DNA of 64,000 bases from an uncultured Maribacter sp. (GCF_947500985.1 NZ_CANMTX010000005.1:310001-374000), one strand, 5' to 3'; positions 27,894 to 38,433 are shown, numbered from the stretch's first letter. The notes: generated by a model from the sequence alone, not told the origin. Numbers and translations are program-made.

Positions 27894-30263
27894 ATGCCAA
27901 ACAACCAAGATCAAATAAATGCATTAATGCAAAAGTTAGAACTGCTTTTAAAAAAGCAGCAAGACTTTAATATTGAGGTAAATGAAATTCGCAGAGATAT
28001 TCAAATTCTCAGAAACACTCAAGCGATAAAATTCAACGAAGAGACTACCGAACAAACAACTAAACCTGAAGCGATAAGTATTGAAAAAGAGGCTGCAATA
28101 ACTGATAAAGCAGTAGAAATTGAAACTCCCGCTCCTGTTCAAGCTCCAATAGAAATTGCTTCTATAAAAGAAGAACCTAAAAAGATTCCTGAAAAGAAAA
28201 TAAAATTACCAAAAGGTAAATCTAATCTTGAGAAATTTATTGGTGAAAATCTTATCAATAAAATAGGGATACTTATTACCGTAATTGGTGTTGGTATTGG
28301 CGCAAAATATTCTATCGAAAATAACTTAATTAGTCCGCTAACCAGAATTATACTTGGGTATTTGGTAGGCATAGGCTTATTAGGATTCGGATTTAAGTTA
28401 AAAGCAAAATACGTAAGCTACAGCGCTGTTCTAGTAAGTGGTGCTTTGGCTATTCTCTATTTCTTAACCTATATCGCTTACGACCTTTATGGGTTATTTC
28501 CGCAGATGGTAGCATTTGGTATTATGCTGTTATTTACCGTTTTTGGGGTCGTAGCTGCACTAAGTTACAACAAGCAAATTATTGCTCACATTGGTCTAGT
28601 AGGGGCTTACGCCGTACCTTTTCTTTTAAGTAATGATTCTGGCAATGTTACTGCACTATTTAGTTATATCGCCTTAATTAATATAGGTCTCTTAGTTATT
28701 TCGTTTAAAAAATACTGGAAAGCACTTTACTACGTAGCCTTTGCATTCACGTGGCTTATTTATGGATCTTGGTATGCATTCTCTAGCTACGATGAAGATT
28801 TCTCTATTGGCTTTGGCTTTTTAGCGCTATTCTTCACATTGTTCTACGCTACGTTTTTAGCATTTAAATTGATAAAATCCGAAAAATTTCAAGTTGCTGA
28901 TATTATTCTAATCATGCTGAATTCGTTCATATTTTACGGCTTTGGTATTGCATGGCTCTATGATTATGAAGGTGGAGAATATTATTTAGGTTTATTCACC
29001 CTATTGAATGCAATTATTCATTTTGTGATAACGGTAATTATCTTCAAAAGAAAATTAGCCGATCGAAAACTATTCTTCTTAACCTCTGGGTTTGTACTTA
29101 CGTTTATTACCATAGCGGTACCTGTTCAATTAGATGGCAATTGGGTAACGTTATTTTGGGCATTTGAAGCCGCATTATTATTTTGGATCGGGCGCACCAA
29201 AAAAGTCAAATTCTATGAATATCTTTCCTATATTTTGGTTGCTCTAGCATTCTTAAGCTTAACAATGGATTGGGCAGCAAGGTACTCTTATATGAATACC
29301 ACAGATGAATGGAGCCTATTATTAAACACAACGTTTTTGACTTCGACACTTTGCGTTGCTGTCTTCGGATTCATGAATTGGATTCAAACAAAATTCAGCA
29401 CTGAAAAACCGTCAATAGTTCAACAGATAATGACATTTGGTATTCCTGCTTTATTAGTAAGCACTCTCTACTTTGCCTTCTATCTTGAAATTGAACAGTA
29501 TTGGAACAATGCCTTTCAGTTATCTAAAATAGAAATATCAAGTTCTTCTAGCGATTACCCTGAGTACAACTACAATCTCATCGATTTTGAAGCTATTTGG
29601 TTAATTCTATATACCATGTTTTTTATAAGTGTTTTAAGTTTCGTAAATATTATTAAAATTAAAAACAAGGTATTAGGAATTGTAGCCCTAGGCTCTGCGC
29701 TTATAATAACTTTAACATTCCTTACTATCGGACTTTACACCTTAAGCGAGCTTCGTGAAAATTACCTTACCCAGCAGCTGACAGAATTTTATAATGTAGG
29801 AGCATATAATATTTACATGCGCTATATTTCATTTGCATTTCTTACATTTCTTCTATTCGCCATTTACAAATTAGCACAACAAGAGTATCTAAAATTCAAT
29901 TATAAAATTTCGTTTGAAATGCTAATGCATACCGCAATTATATGGGTAACAAGTAGCGAATTGTTAAATTGGATGGATATATCTGGATCTGAACAATCTT
30001 ATAAACTAGGGCTTAGTATTCTTTGGGGTATATATGCGCTTTTACTGATCGCTTTAGGTATTTGGAAAAAGAAAAAATACCTGCGAATTGGGGCTATAAT
30101 ACTATTTTCAATTACGTTAATTAAGTTGTTCTTTTATGATATTTCATCATTAAATACTATTTCTAAGACAATCGTATTTGTATCATTGGGTATCTTATTA
30201 TTGATTATTTCATTTCTTTACAACAAATACAAATACATTATTTCAGATGAGACTGAACAATAG
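27894..30263 (+). CDS. DUF2339 polytopic membrane protein
   Basis: I prefer ATG 27894 (789 residues) over GTG 27876 because the GTG lies within a palindrome. A cytoplasmic N-terminal region with coiled coil (~5-50) and an acidic/Pro-rich linker is followed by LEKFIGENLINKIGILITVIGVGIGAKY, the start of the DUF2339 membrane region, then about twenty membrane helices. The internal helix patterns (LYFLTYIAYDLYGLFP, ALLFWIGRTKKV) fit the family. Function is unknown; it regularly pairs with DUF3999, which here overlaps its end by 17 bases. Confidence 0.85.
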   Translation: MPNNQDQINALMQKLELLLKKQQDFNIEVNEIRRDIQILRNTQAIKFNEETTEQTTKPEAISIEKEAAITDKAVEIETPAPVQAPIEIASIKEEPKKIPEKKIKLPKGKSNLEKFIGENLINKIGILITVIGVGIGAKYSIENNLISPLTRIILGYLVGIGLLGFGFKLKAKYVSYSAVLVSGALAILYFLTYIAYDLYGLFPQMVAFGIMLLFTVFGVVAALSYNKQIIAHIGLVGAYAVPFLLSNDSGNVTALFSYIALINIGLLVISFKKYWKALYYVAFAFTWLIYGSWYAFSSYDEDFSIGFGFLALFFTLFYATFLAFKLIKSEKFQVADIILIMLNSFIFYGFGIAWLYDYEGGEYYLGLFTLLNAIIHFVITVIIFKRKLADRKLFFLTSGFVLTFITIAVPVQLDGNWVTLFWAFEAALLFWIGRTKKVKFYEYLSYILVALAFLSLTMDWAARYSYMNTTDEWSLLLNTTFLTSTLCVAVFGFMNWIQTKFSTEKPSIVQQIMTFGIPALLVSTLYFAFYLEIEQYWNNAFQLSKIEISSSSSDYPEYNYNLIDFEAIWLILYTMFFISVLSFVNIIKIKNKVLGIVALGSALIITLTFLTIGLYTLSELRENYLTQQLTEFYNVGAYNIYMRYISFAFLTFLLFAIYKLAQQEYLKFNYKISFEMLMHTAIIWVTSSELLNWMDISGSEQSYKLGLSILWGIYALLLIALGIWKKKKYLRIGAIILFSITLIKLFFYDISSLNTISKTIVFVSLGILLLIISFLYNKYKYIISDETEQ

Positions 30264-31473
30264 CTTTTTAACAATACTTGCATTTTTAACGATTTCAGTT
30301 TGTTTTGGACAGATGGATTCCTATTCTAAAAAAATAGAGTTGAAGGGTATCGAAAATCAATGGCACACTATTGAAGCACCTAACAATGTATTTGAAGATG
30401 TAAATACCAACATGAGCGATATTCGCGTTTATGGAGTTACCGCTACCGATACTATTGAAGCGCCATACCTGCATAAGGTTTCTAAAGCTGAAAATTCGAA
30501 TTCAGAGATATCTTTCAACCTAATTAATAGCGTCAATAATTCTAAAGGTTATTTTTATACTTATGAGCTACCCCAAAAAGAAACTATTAATGAGATTCTA
30601 CTAAACATAGAAGATCCTAATTTTAATTGGGAAATTACACTTGAAGGTAGTCAACATCAGAAACAATGGTTTACTATTCTAGAAGACTATCGTATTTTAT
30701 CTATTAACAATGACCAGACAAATTATTCGTTTACTACTTTAAAGTTTCCAGATGCTAGCTTTAGATATTACAGAGTATTAATAAAGAGTAAAGAAAAGCC
30801 GAATCTAACATCTGTACATATTACTAAAAAGGCTAAAAAGGCAGCAACTTATCGCAATTATGAGGTTAGTGATTTCCAACTATCTAAAGAAGACAAAAAA
30901 ACGATTATAGACATTGATTTAAAAAATCGTGTACCTCTCAACTTACTAGAGTTTACGGTCGATGATAAAATTGATTACTACAGGTCAATTTCAATTCAGT
31001 ATTTGGTTGATAGCGTAAAGACTGAAAAAGGATATTATCACAATTACAGACCTTTAGCTACAAAAACTCTTTCTTCAATGGAAGATAACAGCTTTCAATT
31101 ACCTGGTACGTTAGCACAAAAACTCCGCGTTATCATTTTAAACAATGATAATCAACCTTTAAAAATATCTGCTGTAAAACTTAAAGGGTATGTGCATACG
31201 TTGACCACTCGTTTTACAGAACCAGCTACCTATTATTTAGTTTATGGTAAGCCGAATGATAATTTCCCTAATTATGATATATCAAAAACTACGATTTCTT
31301 TACCTGAGAATATTACAAAACTAGATTTTGGTAGCGTAGTAGAAATTCCTAAACCAGAAATTGAAACAACCAATCCTCTTTTCGAAAATAAGTGGTGGTT
31401 GTGGGTTATTATTGGTGTGGTAATAGCTTTGCTAGGATATTTCACCATTGGTATGATGAAGAAGGAGCTTTAG
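30247..31473 (+). CDS. DUF3999 family envelope protein
   Basis: 408 residues. A signal peptide (MRLNNSFLTILAFLTISVCFGQ), a periplasmic beta-rich region of ~360 residues, and one C-terminal membrane helix (WWLWVIIGVVIALLGYF) form the DUF3999 layout. The N-terminal block includes W-TIEAPNNVFEDVN and SDIRVYGVTATDTIEAPY, and a discoidin-like stretch follows (ITLEGSQHQKQWFTI). It begins within the end of the DUF2339 gene, so the two are coupled and likely form one membrane complex; what it does is unknown. Confidence 0.8.
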   Translation: MRLNNSFLTILAFLTISVCFGQMDSYSKKIELKGIENQWHTIEAPNNVFEDVNTNMSDIRVYGVTATDTIEAPYLHKVSKAENSNSEISFNLINSVNNSKGYFYTYELPQKETINEILLNIEDPNFNWEITLEGSQHQKQWFTILEDYRILSINNDQTNYSFTTLKFPDASFRYYRVLIKSKEKPNLTSVHITKKAKKAATYRNYEVSDFQLSKEDKKTIIDIDLKNRVPLNLLEFTVDDKIDYYRSISIQYLVDSVKTEKGYYHNYRPLATKTLSSMEDNSFQLPGTLAQKLRVIILNNDNQPLKISAVKLKGYVHTLTTRFTEPATYYLVYGKPNDNFPNYDISKTTISLPENITKLDFGSVVEIPKPEIETTNPLFENKWWLWVIIGVVIALLGYFTIGMMKKEL

Positions 31474-31691
31474 TTGTTTTTATCAAGCGATTTACTTTCT
31501 AAAGTGGACACAACTGATTCCTAAAATCAAGTATAAACAAGTTACTCAACTAAGTTCAAACATATCTCTATGATCTAGGAATCAACAACTAAACTATTGT
31601 TATATAAATTATAATATGATGTAAAGGTCATTGATATAATTTAACACCCAAACAAATAAAACCTTCATAAGATTTCATCGTAAATAGTGTG

Positions 31692-32648
31692 ATGAAAAAT
31701 TACATTCTAGTTTTACTATTACTGCCAACGATACTTTCAAGTCAAAAAATAGACCATCTTGCCTCCTTCAAAGATATGGGTAGTGAAAGCTATTTCCGAT
31801 TTAATTATGACAATGATTTCTTCGCTGCGTCAGATAAAAATTACACGCAAGGTTATAGTTTTGAGTATGCCAACCGAAGCTTAAAGAAAAATCCAATAAA
31901 CTATCTTTTCATCAATCCAAAAGCTATGTACTTCACTTATGGGTTGGCATTAGAGCATATTGGCTATACACCTAGCGATTTTGTTAGTCCAGATATTCAA
32001 CTAGATGACAGACCCTTTGCTGCTGCTATATACCTTAAGAGTTTTGCTATTGCAACAGATACTATTTCTAAATCAAGATTATCTCAATCGTTAAGCTTGG
32101 GATTAATTGGTCCGGGTGCATTTGGCAGAGAAATGCAAACAGCAATTCATAAGCTTATCGAAAACAAAACTCCCGGTGGCTGGGACAATCAAATTCAGAA
32201 CGATTTAGTCTTGAACTATAAAATTGGCTATGAGCAACAAATTTTCAATTATACAGATTTTATCAGCCTACAAGCAGTAACTTCTTTACAACTAGGAACC
32301 TTGTTTACAAATGCATCGGTCGGATTTAATTCTACTATCGGACTATTAGATAATCCATTCTCTAGAAACAGTACACTTTCGAAGTTTAAATTTTATGCTT
32401 TTGTACAGCCAACAGTACATGTCGTTGGTTTTGATGCCACCTTGCAAGGCGGCATTTTTACCAATGACAATCCTTATACCATTTCTTCAAAAAATATAGA
32501 AAGGTTTACCGCACAAATCGACTACGGACTCATACTCAAATACAGAAAGTTGTATTTAGAATATACCCGAACAACGATTACCAAAGAATTCACCTCTGGT
32601 AATTCTGCCAATTGGGGCGGTTTTAAAGTAGGATTTCTATTTAATTAG
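31692..32648 (+). CDS. LpxR-like outer membrane lipid A deacylase family protein (DUF2219)
   Basis: I start at ATG 31692 (318 residues); a GTG directly before it is less likely. A short signal peptide (ILVLLLLPTILSS) precedes an outer-membrane beta barrel. Family markers are FNYDNDFFAASDKNYTQGYSFEY (N-D-x-F catalytic region), LDDRPFAAAIYL, and the C-terminal strand ending NWGGFKVGFLFN with terminal aromatic/Asn. LpxR removes the 3'-acyloxyacyl chain of lipid A in enteric bacteria; activity in flavobacteria is inferred. The end overlaps convergent rimO by 8 bases. Confidence 0.75.
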   Translation: MKNYILVLLLLPTILSSQKIDHLASFKDMGSESYFRFNYDNDFFAASDKNYTQGYSFEYANRSLKKNPINYLFINPKAMYFTYGLALEHIGYTPSDFVSPDIQLDDRPFAAAIYLKSFAIATDTISKSRLSQSLSLGLIGPGAFGREMQTAIHKLIENKTPGGWDNQIQNDLVLNYKIGYEQQIFNYTDFISLQAVTSLQLGTLFTNASVGFNSTIGLLDNPFSRNSTLSKFKFYAFVQPTVHVVGFDATLQGGIFTNDNPYTISSKNIERFTAQIDYGLILKYRKLYLEYTRTTITKEFTSGNSANWGGFKVGFLFN

Positions 32649-33954
32649 ATAATACAACAGGTTCACCGTAAAGGTCAAAGTCCGCCGCTTCTGTAATCTT
32701 AATATTTACAAACTCACCTTGCCTCACATAATGCTTAGCTGCATCTATTAAAACCTCGTTATCAACATCGGGAGAATCGAATTCTGTTCTTCCAATAAAA
32801 TAGTTACCTTCTTTACGATCTATAATACAACGAAAAGTCTCCCCTACTTTCTTCTGGTTCAATTCCCAAGAAATTTGAGATTGAATTTCCATGATAATAT
32901 TGGCACGTTCTTGTTTTACTTCTTCTGGGACATCGTCTACCAAAGTATAGGCATGTGTGTTTTCTTCATGACTATACGTAAAGCAACCTAAACGCTCAAA
33001 ACGCATGGCAACTACCCAGTTTTTAAGAATCTCAAAATCTTCTTCAGTTTCACCAGGGTAACCAACAATCAAAGTGGTTCTAATGGTCATTTCTGGTACT
33101 GCAGCTCTAAACTCCTTTAACAACTTGGTTGTTTTAGCTTCTGTGGTACCACGACGCATACTTTTAAGAATACGGTCAGATATGTGTTGTAATGGAATAT
33201 CTAAATAGTTACAAACCTTTGGTTCTTTATTCATTACATCTAAAACATCCATCGGAAAACCTGCAGGAAATGCATAATGTAAACGTATCCACTCAATACC
33301 TTCTACCTTTACCAAAGCTTCTAAAAGCTCGGCAAGATTTCTTTTCTTATAAAGATCCAACCCATAATACGTAAGATCTTGGGCAATCAATATTAATTCT
33401 TTCACTCCTTTGGCAGCTAACTTTTCAGCTTCGGTTACCAAATCTTCAATCGGTGTACTCTTGTGCTTACCACGCATTAGAGGAATTGCACAGAACGAAC
33501 AAGGTCTATCACAACCTTCAGCAATTTTCAAATAAGCATAGTTTTTAGGCGTAGTCGTTAAACGCTCACCAATTAACTCGTGTTTATAATCTGCCCCTAG
33601 TGCTTTTAATAAACCTGGCAACTCACTAGTACCAAAGTATTCGTCAACATTAGGAATCTCTTTCTGTAAATCTGGCTTGTAACGCTCACTTAAGCAACCA
33701 GTAACAAAAACTTTATCTACCGTACCATCTTCTTTCTTTTGAACATATTCTAAAATGGTATTAACACTTTCTTCTTTTGCATTAGCAATAAAGCCACAGG
33801 TGTTAATTACAACAATGTTTCCTTCTTCTTCATGTACAACTTCTTTGTCGTTAGCCTTTAGCTGGCCCATGAGTACTTCAGAATCATATACATTCTTTGA
33901 ACAACCTAGAGTTACTACGTTGATTTTGTTCTTCTTAAGGGTTTTTGTCCTCAT
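32641..33954 (-). CDS. rimO: Ribosomal protein S12 methylthiotransferase RimO
   Basis: 437 residues, full length. The N-terminal UPF0004 domain has cluster cysteines C18, C53 and C87. The radical SAM motif is C148-xxx-C152-xx-C155 (GCDRPCSFCAIP), and a C-terminal TRAM domain ends the protein. It adds a methylthio group to an Asp of S12. RimO is favoured over MiaB by IPLMRGKHKSTP and PLQHISDRILKSMRRG. A TATTTTTG box lies ~17 bases upstream of the ATG. Confidence 0.94.
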   Translation of the reverse strand: MRTKTLKKNKINVVTLGCSKNVYDSEVLMGQLKANDKEVVHEEEGNIVVINTCGFIANAKEESVNTILEYVQKKEDGTVDKVFVTGCLSERYKPDLQKEIPNVDEYFGTSELPGLLKALGADYKHELIGERLTTTPKNYAYLKIAEGCDRPCSFCAIPLMRGKHKSTPIEDLVTEAEKLAAKGVKELILIAQDLTYYGLDLYKKRNLAELLEALVKVEGIEWIRLHYAFPAGFPMDVLDVMNKEPKVCNYLDIPLQHISDRILKSMRRGTTEAKTTKLLKEFRAAVPEMTIRTTLIVGYPGETEEDFEILKNWVVAMRFERLGCFTYSHEENTHAYTLVDDVPEEVKQERANIIMEIQSQISWELNQKKVGETFRCIIDRKEGNYFIGRTEFDSPDVDNEVLIDAAKHYVRQGEFVNIKITEAADFDLYGEPVVLSN

Positions 33955-34071
33955 AATTTAAATTGGGGTGCAAAAATACGATTTGGGTACTTAAAAACGT
34001 TAGATATGGACAAATTTACTTGTAATCTTTATTTGATTACAGTTTATCAATACCCAAATCTTAAATTAACC

Positions 34072-35193
34072 ATGAAATTCTCCCAATATTTCAGGCTATT
34101 TGCCCTATCATTAATTGTAGCTTCATGCTCCAGTGATTCTGAACCTACCTCAGAAACTGGCAAAAGTGGCGTACCACCCGAGGTGGCACCAATACCGACA
34201 GAAACTTATTTTCCTCCAATTTCAAGAGCTAACGAGTGGGAAACCATATCTATGGAAACCTTAGGATGGAACGAAGACCAAGTAAGCAACTTATATTTCT
34301 TTTTAGAAAATAATAACACAGACGCTTTTATTATTCTGAAGGATGGTAGAATAGTGATCGAAAAATACTTTGGCGATTTTAAGTCTGATGATAATCATGC
34401 ATGGAATTCAGCCGGAAAAAATTTAACGGCAATGCTTACAGGTATTGCTCAAGAAGAGGAATATCTTAAAATTACAGATTCTACGTCAACTTATTTAGGT
34501 GAGGGCTGGTCAAGCATGCCTATAGAACAAGAACTGAATATTACCATAAAAAATCAATTGACGATGACTACTGGTCTAGATTATACGGTGGATGATATTT
34601 TTTGCACTGATTTAGAATGTCTATCATATTTGAATGACCCTAGTACTTTTTGGTATTATCATAATGCACCTTATACGTTATTAGATGATGTCATTGCCAA
34701 CGCGACCGACACGGATTTTAATTCTTATTTTTCTGAAAAGATCAAAGAACCAATTGGCATGCAAGGCTTATTTATTAAAGTAGGCTATAATAATGTATTC
34801 TTTAGTTCTGCAAGAAGTATGGCTCGTTTCGGAATTTTAAACTTAAATCAAGGTAATTGGGACGGAACCTCGATTCTATCTGACCAGAGTTACTTTAACG
34901 CCATGACAAATAGCTCTCAAGATTTAAATCTTTCTTACGGATACCTGTATTGGTTAAATGGTAAAAGTAGTTTTAGACTACCAAGTACCGTTGAAGAGTT
35001 TACCGGCAGCTTAATACCCAATGCACCTGCAGATATGTATGCAGGCTTAGGGTTAAATGACCAAAAACTATATATGGTGCCAAGCTTAGATTTGGTAGTT
35101 GTACGATTAGGTGGTGCAAGTAACGAAGAACTTTTAGGTCCTTCTAATTTCGATAATGAAATATGGGAGCTGATCAATGCTATAATCGAGTAG
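34072..35193 (+). CDS. Serine hydrolase lipoprotein (class C beta-lactamase-like fold)
   Basis: An upstream in-frame ATG at 34006 would add 22 residues before a lipoprotein signal, so I start at 34072 (373 residues). The lipobox gives C19 (IVASC) followed by SSDSEP. Active-site motifs are S113-A-G-K116 and Y196-H-N198 (WYYHNAPYTLLDD), and a late GG may replace the KTG box (RLGGASN). These enzymes act as esterases, DD-peptidases or beta-lactamases; substrate unknown. Single gene. Confidence 0.8.
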   Translation: MKFSQYFRLFALSLIVASCSSDSEPTSETGKSGVPPEVAPIPTETYFPPISRANEWETISMETLGWNEDQVSNLYFFLENNNTDAFIILKDGRIVIEKYFGDFKSDDNHAWNSAGKNLTAMLTGIAQEEEYLKITDSTSTYLGEGWSSMPIEQELNITIKNQLTMTTGLDYTVDDIFCTDLECLSYLNDPSTFWYYHNAPYTLLDDVIANATDTDFNSYFSEKIKEPIGMQGLFIKVGYNNVFFSSARSMARFGILNLNQGNWDGTSILSDQSYFNAMTNSSQDLNLSYGYLYWLNGKSSFRLPSTVEEFTGSLIPNAPADMYAGLGLNDQKLYMVPSLDLVVVRLGGASNEELLGPSNFDNEIWELINAIIE

Positions 35194-35254
35194 TTTTTCT
35201 ATCTATTTAAACACATCTTATATTCGTAGTCTACACTTAGCAAATAAGTATGCT

Positions 35255-35262
35255 TACTTTTG
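35255..35262 (+). promoter_or_regulatory. -7 box for the nitroreductase gene
   Basis: TACTTTTG, an exact TAnnTTTG match about 15 bases before the ATG, consistent with a short leader. The -33 element is unclear. Confidence 0.4.
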
Positions 35263-35276
35263 TATAAAATTGTAAA

Positions 35277-35879
35277 ATGGATTTTAGAAGTATTGCAGAA
35301 AAAAGATACACTACCCAAAAATATGATGTTTCTAGAAAAATCTCAAATTCAGAAATTGAAGATTTAAAACACATTCTAAAATTAAGTCCGTCTTCTATTA
35401 ATAGCCAACCCTGGTTATTCACATTCGTTTCTAATGAACAGGTGAAAAATGATTTAGCTGATGCTTCATATTCTAATGCCCCTAAAATAAAAAATGCCAG
35501 TCATTTGGTCGTTTTTAGTGTAATGAATAACCTTGAAGAGTTTGAAAAACGTGTTGAAGAAAATTTACTTGAAAACTCTATTAAGTTTTATAAGCAATAC
35601 ATAAAAACGCAATCAAAAGAGAAAACGGTTAACTGGTTATCTCATCAAGTTTATATTACGTTAGGATTCTTTTTGGCCGCATGTGCGTCTATGGAAATAG
35701 ACTCCACACCTATGGAAGGTATTGACGTTGCAAAATATAAGAACATACTTAATATTAAAGATCACAAGGTTTTATTTTCAGTAGCAATAGGCTACCGTGA
35801 TGAACATGATAACACACAACCGAATTTAATAGGTAAATCTAGATTGGCTGCAAATACAGTGATTCAATCAATTGATTAG
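35277..35879 (+). CDS. Nitroreductase family NAD(P)H-FMN oxidoreductase
   Basis: 200 residues, typical of the NfsB/nitroreductase fold. FMN-binding parts are RYTTQKYD near the start, LSPSSINSQPWLF (38-50), and the C-terminal block including GYRDEHD with a final R-AANTVI. The middle helix WLSHQVYITLGFFLAACASMEIDSTPMEG is the usual dimer/flavin segment. It would reduce nitro compounds, quinones or flavins. The gene stands alone and ends 9 bases before the convergent metallophosphoesterase. Confidence 0.85.
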   Translation: MDFRSIAEKRYTTQKYDVSRKISNSEIEDLKHILKLSPSSINSQPWLFTFVSNEQVKNDLADASYSNAPKIKNASHLVVFSVMNNLEEFEKRVEENLLENSIKFYKQYIKTQSKEKTVNWLSHQVYITLGFFLAACASMEIDSTPMEGIDVAKYKNILNIKDHKVLFSVAIGYRDEHDNTQPNLIGKSRLAANTVIQSID

Positions 35880-35888
35880 TCTAAGGTT

Positions 35889-36734
35889 TTAAACTTTTTT
35901 CATCAATTCAAATACCGTAATTTCTGGTCTTACATTAAAACGAACTTGACGCAAACAACCCAATGCACTATTAATATATAAGGTTCTTCCGTCATTTAAA
36001 TCTTTTATCCCAGCATCGTAATTTTTATTTTTTACCGGTAATATTAATGCAGGTAGAAAAGGTGGTTTTACTTGCCCGCCATGTGTATGACCAGAAAGAA
36101 TCCATCCATTAAAATTATTCCAGACAGGAAGATCACATACATCCGGATTGTGACATAGAGTAATATTTGCTTTCTCAGGATTATATTTTGCCATAGCTTT
36201 TTCAGGATAAAAATTGCTACCCCAAAAATCATCCATCCCCAAAAAATTGAGTCCGTTAATTTCCACGGCATCATTACGCAACATGGTTACCCCTACGTCT
36301 TCTAAACTCTTCGTGATTTTTTGCGCGACATCATCTTCTACAAAATCGATTCCATAATCGTGATTACCTAATATACCAATGGTACCCAAAGCACCTTTAA
36401 CCACAAATTTCAATACCTCTTGCAACTGGTTTAGTTGTTCATTGTCTTCATAGGTTACGTAGTCACCGGTATAAACCACAAAATCAGGATTTAATTCTTG
36501 GGCTTCTTTAAATGAATCTATGATATATTGATAATCAAAAGAATTGCCAATATGCACATCACTTATTTGCATTACCGTTTTACCGACGAGTGAATCTGGT
36601 AAATTCTTCAAAGGCATTTTCAAATACACAAACTGCATCCAAAAAGGTTCTATTTGCCAACTGTACAATCCTGTTACCAAACCTAACCCAGCTACCCACT
36701 GAAAAGTCTTTTTGACAAAGCTCCTTCTTTTCAT
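35889..36734 (-). CDS. Calcineurin-like metallophosphoesterase (YkuE/YaeI type)
   Basis: 281 residues. The N-terminus MKRRSFVKKTFQWVAGLGLVTG is a Tat-like signal or membrane anchor. Dinuclear metal motifs are D59-x-H61 (SDVHIG), GD91 (YTGDY), GNHD (123-126) and GHTHGGQ (215-221). The family includes UDP-2,3-diacylglucosamine hydrolase-like and cyclic nucleotide enzymes; the substrate is not readable from sequence. It is last in the ftsY operon, 15 bases after the amidase gene. Confidence 0.85.
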   Translation of the reverse strand: MKRRSFVKKTFQWVAGLGLVTGLYSWQIEPFWMQFVYLKMPLKNLPDSLVGKTVMQISDVHIGNSFDYQYIIDSFKEAQELNPDFVVYTGDYVTYEDNEQLNQLQEVLKFVVKGALGTIGILGNHDYGIDFVEDDVAQKITKSLEDVGVTMLRNDAVEINGLNFLGMDDFWGSNFYPEKAMAKYNPEKANITLCHNPDVCDLPVWNNFNGWILSGHTHGGQVKPPFLPALILPVKNKNYDAGIKDLNDGRTLYINSALGCLRQVRFNVRPEITVFELMKKV

Positions 36735-36749
36735 TTTAAGTAATTAAAT

Positions 36750-38429
36750 TTAGTTTTGGTAGTCTTTAGGCGTCACGCGTTTATGAAAATTATCTTCATA
36801 TGTTTTTCCCAGCCTTAACAGATGCGCTTCTGAAAACTGTTTTCCAATAAAGGTTAAACTTATTGGCTCACCAGACACTTTATACCCCATAGGTATTGTC
36901 AGAGCAGGGTATTTGGCAACTGCAGCATAACCTGCGTGGTAATTATTAATAGATAAAACAGCATCTAGCTTGTACTTATCCATCGCTGTATCGAAGAAAG
37001 TTCGTCCATTTTTTTCAAGATTAGATTTTATTTCTTCCAATTGAGCAATTGTGATAGTATCTGATAATATACCTTCAAACAATGCTTGCCCGTACGGAAT
37101 TCTAATCAACGAATCTGCATTATTAAATGTCACTGCATCTGCAATTGAAGTAATTTTCACCAACTCAGGATTGGTTTTTTCTTTTAAATACGACTTTAAA
37201 TCATTTCGCATATCAATGTTCAAAATACTCAAAAAGCCATTCATATCAACTTCTGGTGGTGTAAACTCAATTATTGTTGCGCCAGCTTCTTTTAAATCTT
37301 CAACGGTATGTTTATAAATACTATCGGTCTCCATCAGCTCTTTGATAGCACCCAATCTCATTTCTGAAAAAGGTATTGGATGTAAGCCTGCAGATAAAAC
37401 TCCCAAAAAATTATCTTCAACAGATGCAGGGTCTGACTCATCATAACCAAACATGGCAGAAAGCAAAATAGCATTGTCCTTCACATTTTTAGTCATAGGT
37501 CCTGGAGTATCCAATGTACTTGAAATAGGTACGATGCCCGACCTACTCAATAAACCTATGGTCGGTTTTAAACCTACCACAGAATTCTGACTACTAGGTG
37601 ATAAAATAGAGCCAGAAGTTTCTGTACCTACTGCAGCAACAGCATAATTTGCAGCTACCGCCGTACCACTACCAGAACTTGAGCCACCTGTTTCAAAGAC
37701 TCTTCTCCCGTAAGGATTCAGAGTTTGACCACCATAGGCGCTATACCCTACTGGGCAACCTGAACATAAAAAATACGCCCATTCACTTAAATTCACCTTA
37801 CCTAAAATTAAAGCTCCGTTCTTTTTTAATTGCTGAACAATAAAAGAATCATCCACTTCATTATCCATTAACGCAATTGAACCTGCAGTAGTTTTCATAC
37901 CCACGGTATTAATATTGTCTTTCAACAAAATAGGCATGCCATAAATTGGATGTTGCGTTTTAGCCGCTATACCCTTTTCATTTTGCCTATCTAAATCTCG
38001 TGCTTGCTCAACCACGTCTTTATTAAGGGCTATTATGGTATTTAAAGTTGTCTCATTACTCAACTCATACTTATAAATGCGATATAAATAAAACAATACT
38101 AGATTTTCATATGTCAGCCTACCTTCTTTGATATGATTTCTAATAACAAAAATACCTTGCTCCAAAATCATAGGAAGCATCTCTTTATATGCTGTCTCTG
38201 TTAGCTTAGAAACTTCTTCATACAAGGGCATAAAGACTTCATTCTTATCTAACACTTTAGATTGAATCAACTTGTATTGCATGCGACCTTTTTCGTGATT
38301 TGCATTTTCAGCAACTTCTATAGAATCGTTATACGGTGTCCAAAGAATCACTTCCTCTTTCTTAGCTTCTTGCTCGTTTTTACAAGCACTCAACAAAATA
38401 ATGACTAATAATAAAACATGCTTTTTCAT
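36750..38429 (-). CDS. Amidase-signature family lipoprotein
   Basis: An ATG at 38429 gives a lipoprotein signal (MKKHVLLLVIILLSAC, C16) and a 4-base gap to the preceding gene, so I prefer it to the longer frame; 559 residues. The Ser-cisSer-Lys triad is visible: K170 (PILLKDNI), the GGSSSGSG loop (248-255) and S274 in TETSGSI. A helical ~140-residue insert precedes the core. Amidases of this class hydrolyse varied amides; an envelope-anchored form probably acts on small amides or peptides from outside. Confidence 0.87.
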   Translation of the reverse strand: MKKHVLLLVIILLSACKNEQEAKKEEVILWTPYNDSIEVAENANHEKGRMQYKLIQSKVLDKNEVFMPLYEEVSKLTETAYKEMLPMILEQGIFVIRNHIKEGRLTYENLVLFYLYRIYKYELSNETTLNTIIALNKDVVEQARDLDRQNEKGIAAKTQHPIYGMPILLKDNINTVGMKTTAGSIALMDNEVDDSFIVQQLKKNGALILGKVNLSEWAYFLCSGCPVGYSAYGGQTLNPYGRRVFETGGSSSGSGTAVAANYAVAAVGTETSGSILSPSSQNSVVGLKPTIGLLSRSGIVPISSTLDTPGPMTKNVKDNAILLSAMFGYDESDPASVEDNFLGVLSAGLHPIPFSEMRLGAIKELMETDSIYKHTVEDLKEAGATIIEFTPPEVDMNGFLSILNIDMRNDLKSYLKEKTNPELVKITSIADAVTFNNADSLIRIPYGQALFEGILSDTITIAQLEEIKSNLEKNGRTFFDTAMDKYKLDAVLSINNYHAGYAAVAKYPALTIPMGYKVSGEPISLTFIGKQFSEAHLLRLGKTYEDNFHKRVTPKDYQN

Positions 38430-38433
38430 ACTT

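Noticed and set aside
31518-31582. Inverted pair GATTCCTA / TAGGAATC about 50 bases apart in the DUF3999-LpxR gap
   Set aside because: Short arms with a long AT-rich spacer and no T tract. This level of pairing is expected by chance, and no element or terminator could be supported.
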